NCBI GenBank assembly: GCA_900770015.1
Contig: CAAGIU010000231.1
Span: 1 to 7,598, forward strand
Origin: an uncultured Oscillospiraceae bacterium
GTDB lineage: Bacteria; Bacillota_A; Clostridia; Oscillospirales; Oscillospiraceae
DNA length: 7,598 nt
Reading direction: 5' to 3'
Shown: one piece after another, positions 6,333 to 7,598 of the stretch
How the letters are laid out: every line of letters starts with the position of its first letter
Numbering within the stretch: position 1 is the stretch's first letter
Notes under the pieces: model-generated
What the model was told of the DNA's origin: nothing
The model's input: the letters and a program-made list of their open reading frames with translations, nothing else
Database searches by the model: none
Program-made: the position numbers and the translations under genes

Positions 6333-7466
6333 ATGGCGGATTTCTACTTTCAAACCAGTCAACTCACCGTCGGCTACGACGGAAAGCCGCTGATCCGGGA
6401 TATCACGATCAACATCGAAAAGGGCGAAATCGTGACCCTCATCGGCCCCAACGGTGCGGGAAAAAGCACCATTCTCAAATCCATCACCCGGCAGCTGAAA
6501 GCCATTGCGGGAACAGTGGTCCTCGACGGTCAGAGCCTCAGAAGCCTTTCCCACAGGGAGCTGGCCACCCGGATGGCGGTGGTGCTTACCGAACGGATGA
6601 AGCCGGAGCTGATGACCTGCCGGGACATTGTCGCCACCGGGCGTTACCCCTATACCGGCCGACTGGGCCTGCTCACCCGGGAGGATGAGAAGAAGGTCAG
6701 TGCCGCCATGGAAACCGTCCACGCCGGGGAGCTGTCCCACCGGGATTTTAACGCCATCAGCGACGGTCAGCGCCAGCGTATCCTGTTGGCCAGAGCCATC
6801 TGCCAGGAGCCGGAAATCATCATTCTGGATGAACCCCCCTCCTATCTGGACATCCGCCACAAGCTGGAGCTATTATCCATTCTCCGCTCCATGGCAAAGG
6901 AGAAGGGAATCACGGTCATCATGTCTCTGCACGAGATTGATCTTGCCCAGAAAATATCGGACAAGATCCTTTGCGTCAAGGGAGAGACCATCGGCAGCTA
7001 CGGCACACCGGAGGAGATCTTTGACGAGGAGAAGATCCGGCAGCTCTACGGCATTACGGAGGGCTTTTTTGACCCCTGCTTTGGAAGCATCGAGCTGCCG
7101 AGGCCCCGGGGAACCCCGGAGATCCTGGTGCTGTCCTCCTGCGGAAGCGGGATCCCGGTGTATCGCGGATTGCAGAAGGAGAATATTCCCTTCTGTGCGG
7201 GAATCCTCTATACCAACGATCTGGATTACCGCCTGGCCCGATTGCTGGCATCGGAGGTCATCTCAGAAAAGCCGTTCCATGAGATCAGCGATGCGGCCTT
7301 TGACCGGGCCATGGAAAAGGTGCGTTCCTGCCGCTGTGTTCTCGACGCCGGCTGTGAAATCGGGCCATGCAACCGTCGGATGCAGGATATTCTGGATGCA
7401 GCAAAAGGGTTGGGAAAGCTGCAAACGGAGTTTCGATCATCGCGCGAAAACCATTTCATTGTGTAA
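6333..7466 (+). CDS. ABC transporter ATPase (BtuD/FecE-like) with extra C-terminal cysteine-rich domain
   Basis: A 377-residue protein, about 120 residues longer than a usual BtuD/FecE. The start at 6333 is 1 nt after the permease stop, with AAGGAG (6320-6325) as ribosome site inside the permease end. Walker A is GPNGAGKST (38-46), the signature is ISDGQRQR (142-149), Walker B is IIILDEPP (162-169), the D-loop is SYLD (170-173) and the switch histidine is H200. Departures from the norm: LTER (85-88) where the Q-loop glutamine is expected, SDGQ for SGGQ, and DEPP for DEPT. From about 260 a second domain starts as a Rossmann-like fold (EILVLSSCGSGIPVYRGL, 263-280), continues with AGILYTNDLDYRLARLLASE (289-308), and holds the cluster C333-x-C335-x5-C341-x4-C346. 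I do not recognise that domain for certain. It should power the permease at 5297-6331; the added part may sense substrate, metal or redox state. Stop is followed after 21 nt by a second riboswitch. Confidence 0.93.
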   Translation: MADFYFQTSQLTVGYDGKPLIRDITINIEKGEIVTLIGPNGAGKSTILKSITRQLKAIAGTVVLDGQSLRSLSHRELATRMAVVLTERMKPELMTCRDIVATGRYPYTGRLGLLTREDEKKVSAAMETVHAGELSHRDFNAISDGQRQRILLARAICQEPEIIILDEPPSYLDIRHKLELLSILRSMAKEKGITVIMSLHEIDLAQKISDKILCVKGETIGSYGTPEEIFDEEKIRQLYGITEGFFDPCFGSIELPRPRGTPEILVLSSCGSGIPVYRGLQKENIPFCAGILYTNDLDYRLARLLASEVISEKPFHEISDAAFDRAMEKVRSCRCVLDAGCEIGPCNRRMQDILDAAKGLGKLQTEFRSSRENHFIV

Positions 7467-7487
7467 GAACTGAATACGAAGATGGTT

Positions 7488-7598
7488 GGTGCCTCTGCTT
7501 CGCGGATTCGCGGAGCAGAGGGTAAAAGGGAAACAGGTGCAAAACCTGTACGATCTCGTCACTGTGAACCGGAGAGCACGCCGCAAAATGCCATTGCG
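7488..7598 (+). promoter_or_regulatory. Second cobalamin riboswitch, partial (cut by right edge)
   Basis: The 5' part of a cobalamin riboswitch starts with GGTGCC (7488-7493). A strong hairpin follows, formed by CTCTGC (7493-7498) and GCAGAG (7515-7520) with an inner CGCG/CGCG. Then come AAAAGGGAAACAGGTG (7524-7539), the CAGGT-GCAAA-ACCTG stem (7534-7548), CGATCTCGTCACTGTGA (7551-7567) and ACCGGAGAGC. These are the conserved elements of the family up to the point where GCCATTG begins the next conserved block, just before the edge. The B12 box and 3' P1 strand lie outside. No clear promoter or terminator separates it from the ATPase gene, so it probably also acts on read-through transcripts. 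The gene it controls is not in the window. Confidence 0.85.

Noticed and set aside
5273..6334. 353-codon minus-strand frame opposite the permease
   Set aside because: Low-complexity His/Gln/Arg-rich product typical of antisense frames; the plus strand matches the FecCD family.
6628..7473. 281-codon plus-strand frame inside the ATPase gene
   Set aside because: Ser/Arg/Pro-rich shifted reading of the ATPase; no family features.
7400..7490. Promoter for the second riboswitch
   Set aside because: No -35/-10 pair near consensus with acceptable spacing was found here; transcription may come from the upstream operon.

Overview
The window looks like a Clostridia-type (Bacillota) chromosome segment. 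The evidence is the strong Shine-Dalgarno sites (AGGAGG type), a textbook TTGACA-17-TATAAT promoter, an intrinsic terminator downstream of a cobalamin riboswitch, and a substrate-binding protein carried as a lipoprotein. Genus cannot be fixed from the sequence alone; a gut Oscillospiraceae- or Lachnospiraceae-like anaerobe is my guess.

Left half, minus strand (1-3630): a two-gene unit read leftward from a good sigma-A-type promoter. The first gene is a 903-residue Upf1/DNA2-like superfamily 1 helicase with a C-terminal Vsr/DUF559/DUF2726-like nuclease domain. It is followed after 38 nt by a peptidase-U32-like, cysteine-rich protein that runs off the left edge. The helicase gene is visibly more AT-rich than the genes to its right.

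Centre (3551-4154): about 600 bases without a gene, dense in control signals. It holds two divergent promoters, two abutting palindromes between them, a complete cobalamin riboswitch closed by an 8-bp P1 stem, a long-stem intrinsic terminator, and a pyrimidine tract that could mask the ribosome binding site of the first transporter gene.

Right half, plus strand (4155-7466): a compact three-gene ABC importer of the cobalamin/iron-siderophore/heme (BtuFCD/FecBCDE) superfamily: lipoprotein, membrane permease, and ATPase with an extra C-terminal domain. The riboswitch makes a corrinoid (cobalamin, cobinamide or similar) the most likely cargo: when intracellular B12 is high the operon should be shut down. 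Only 21 nt after the ATPase stop a second cobalamin riboswitch of a different sub-architecture begins. It is cut by the right edge and should control the next gene or operon, so B12 control appears to be applied twice in series along this locus.

The most interesting points are the ATPase with non-standard Q-loop and signature motifs plus a CxC-x5-C-x4-C cluster in its added domain, the helicase-nuclease/U32-like pairing, the palindromes between the divergent promoters, and the doubled riboswitch control. Nothing here proves a new system.
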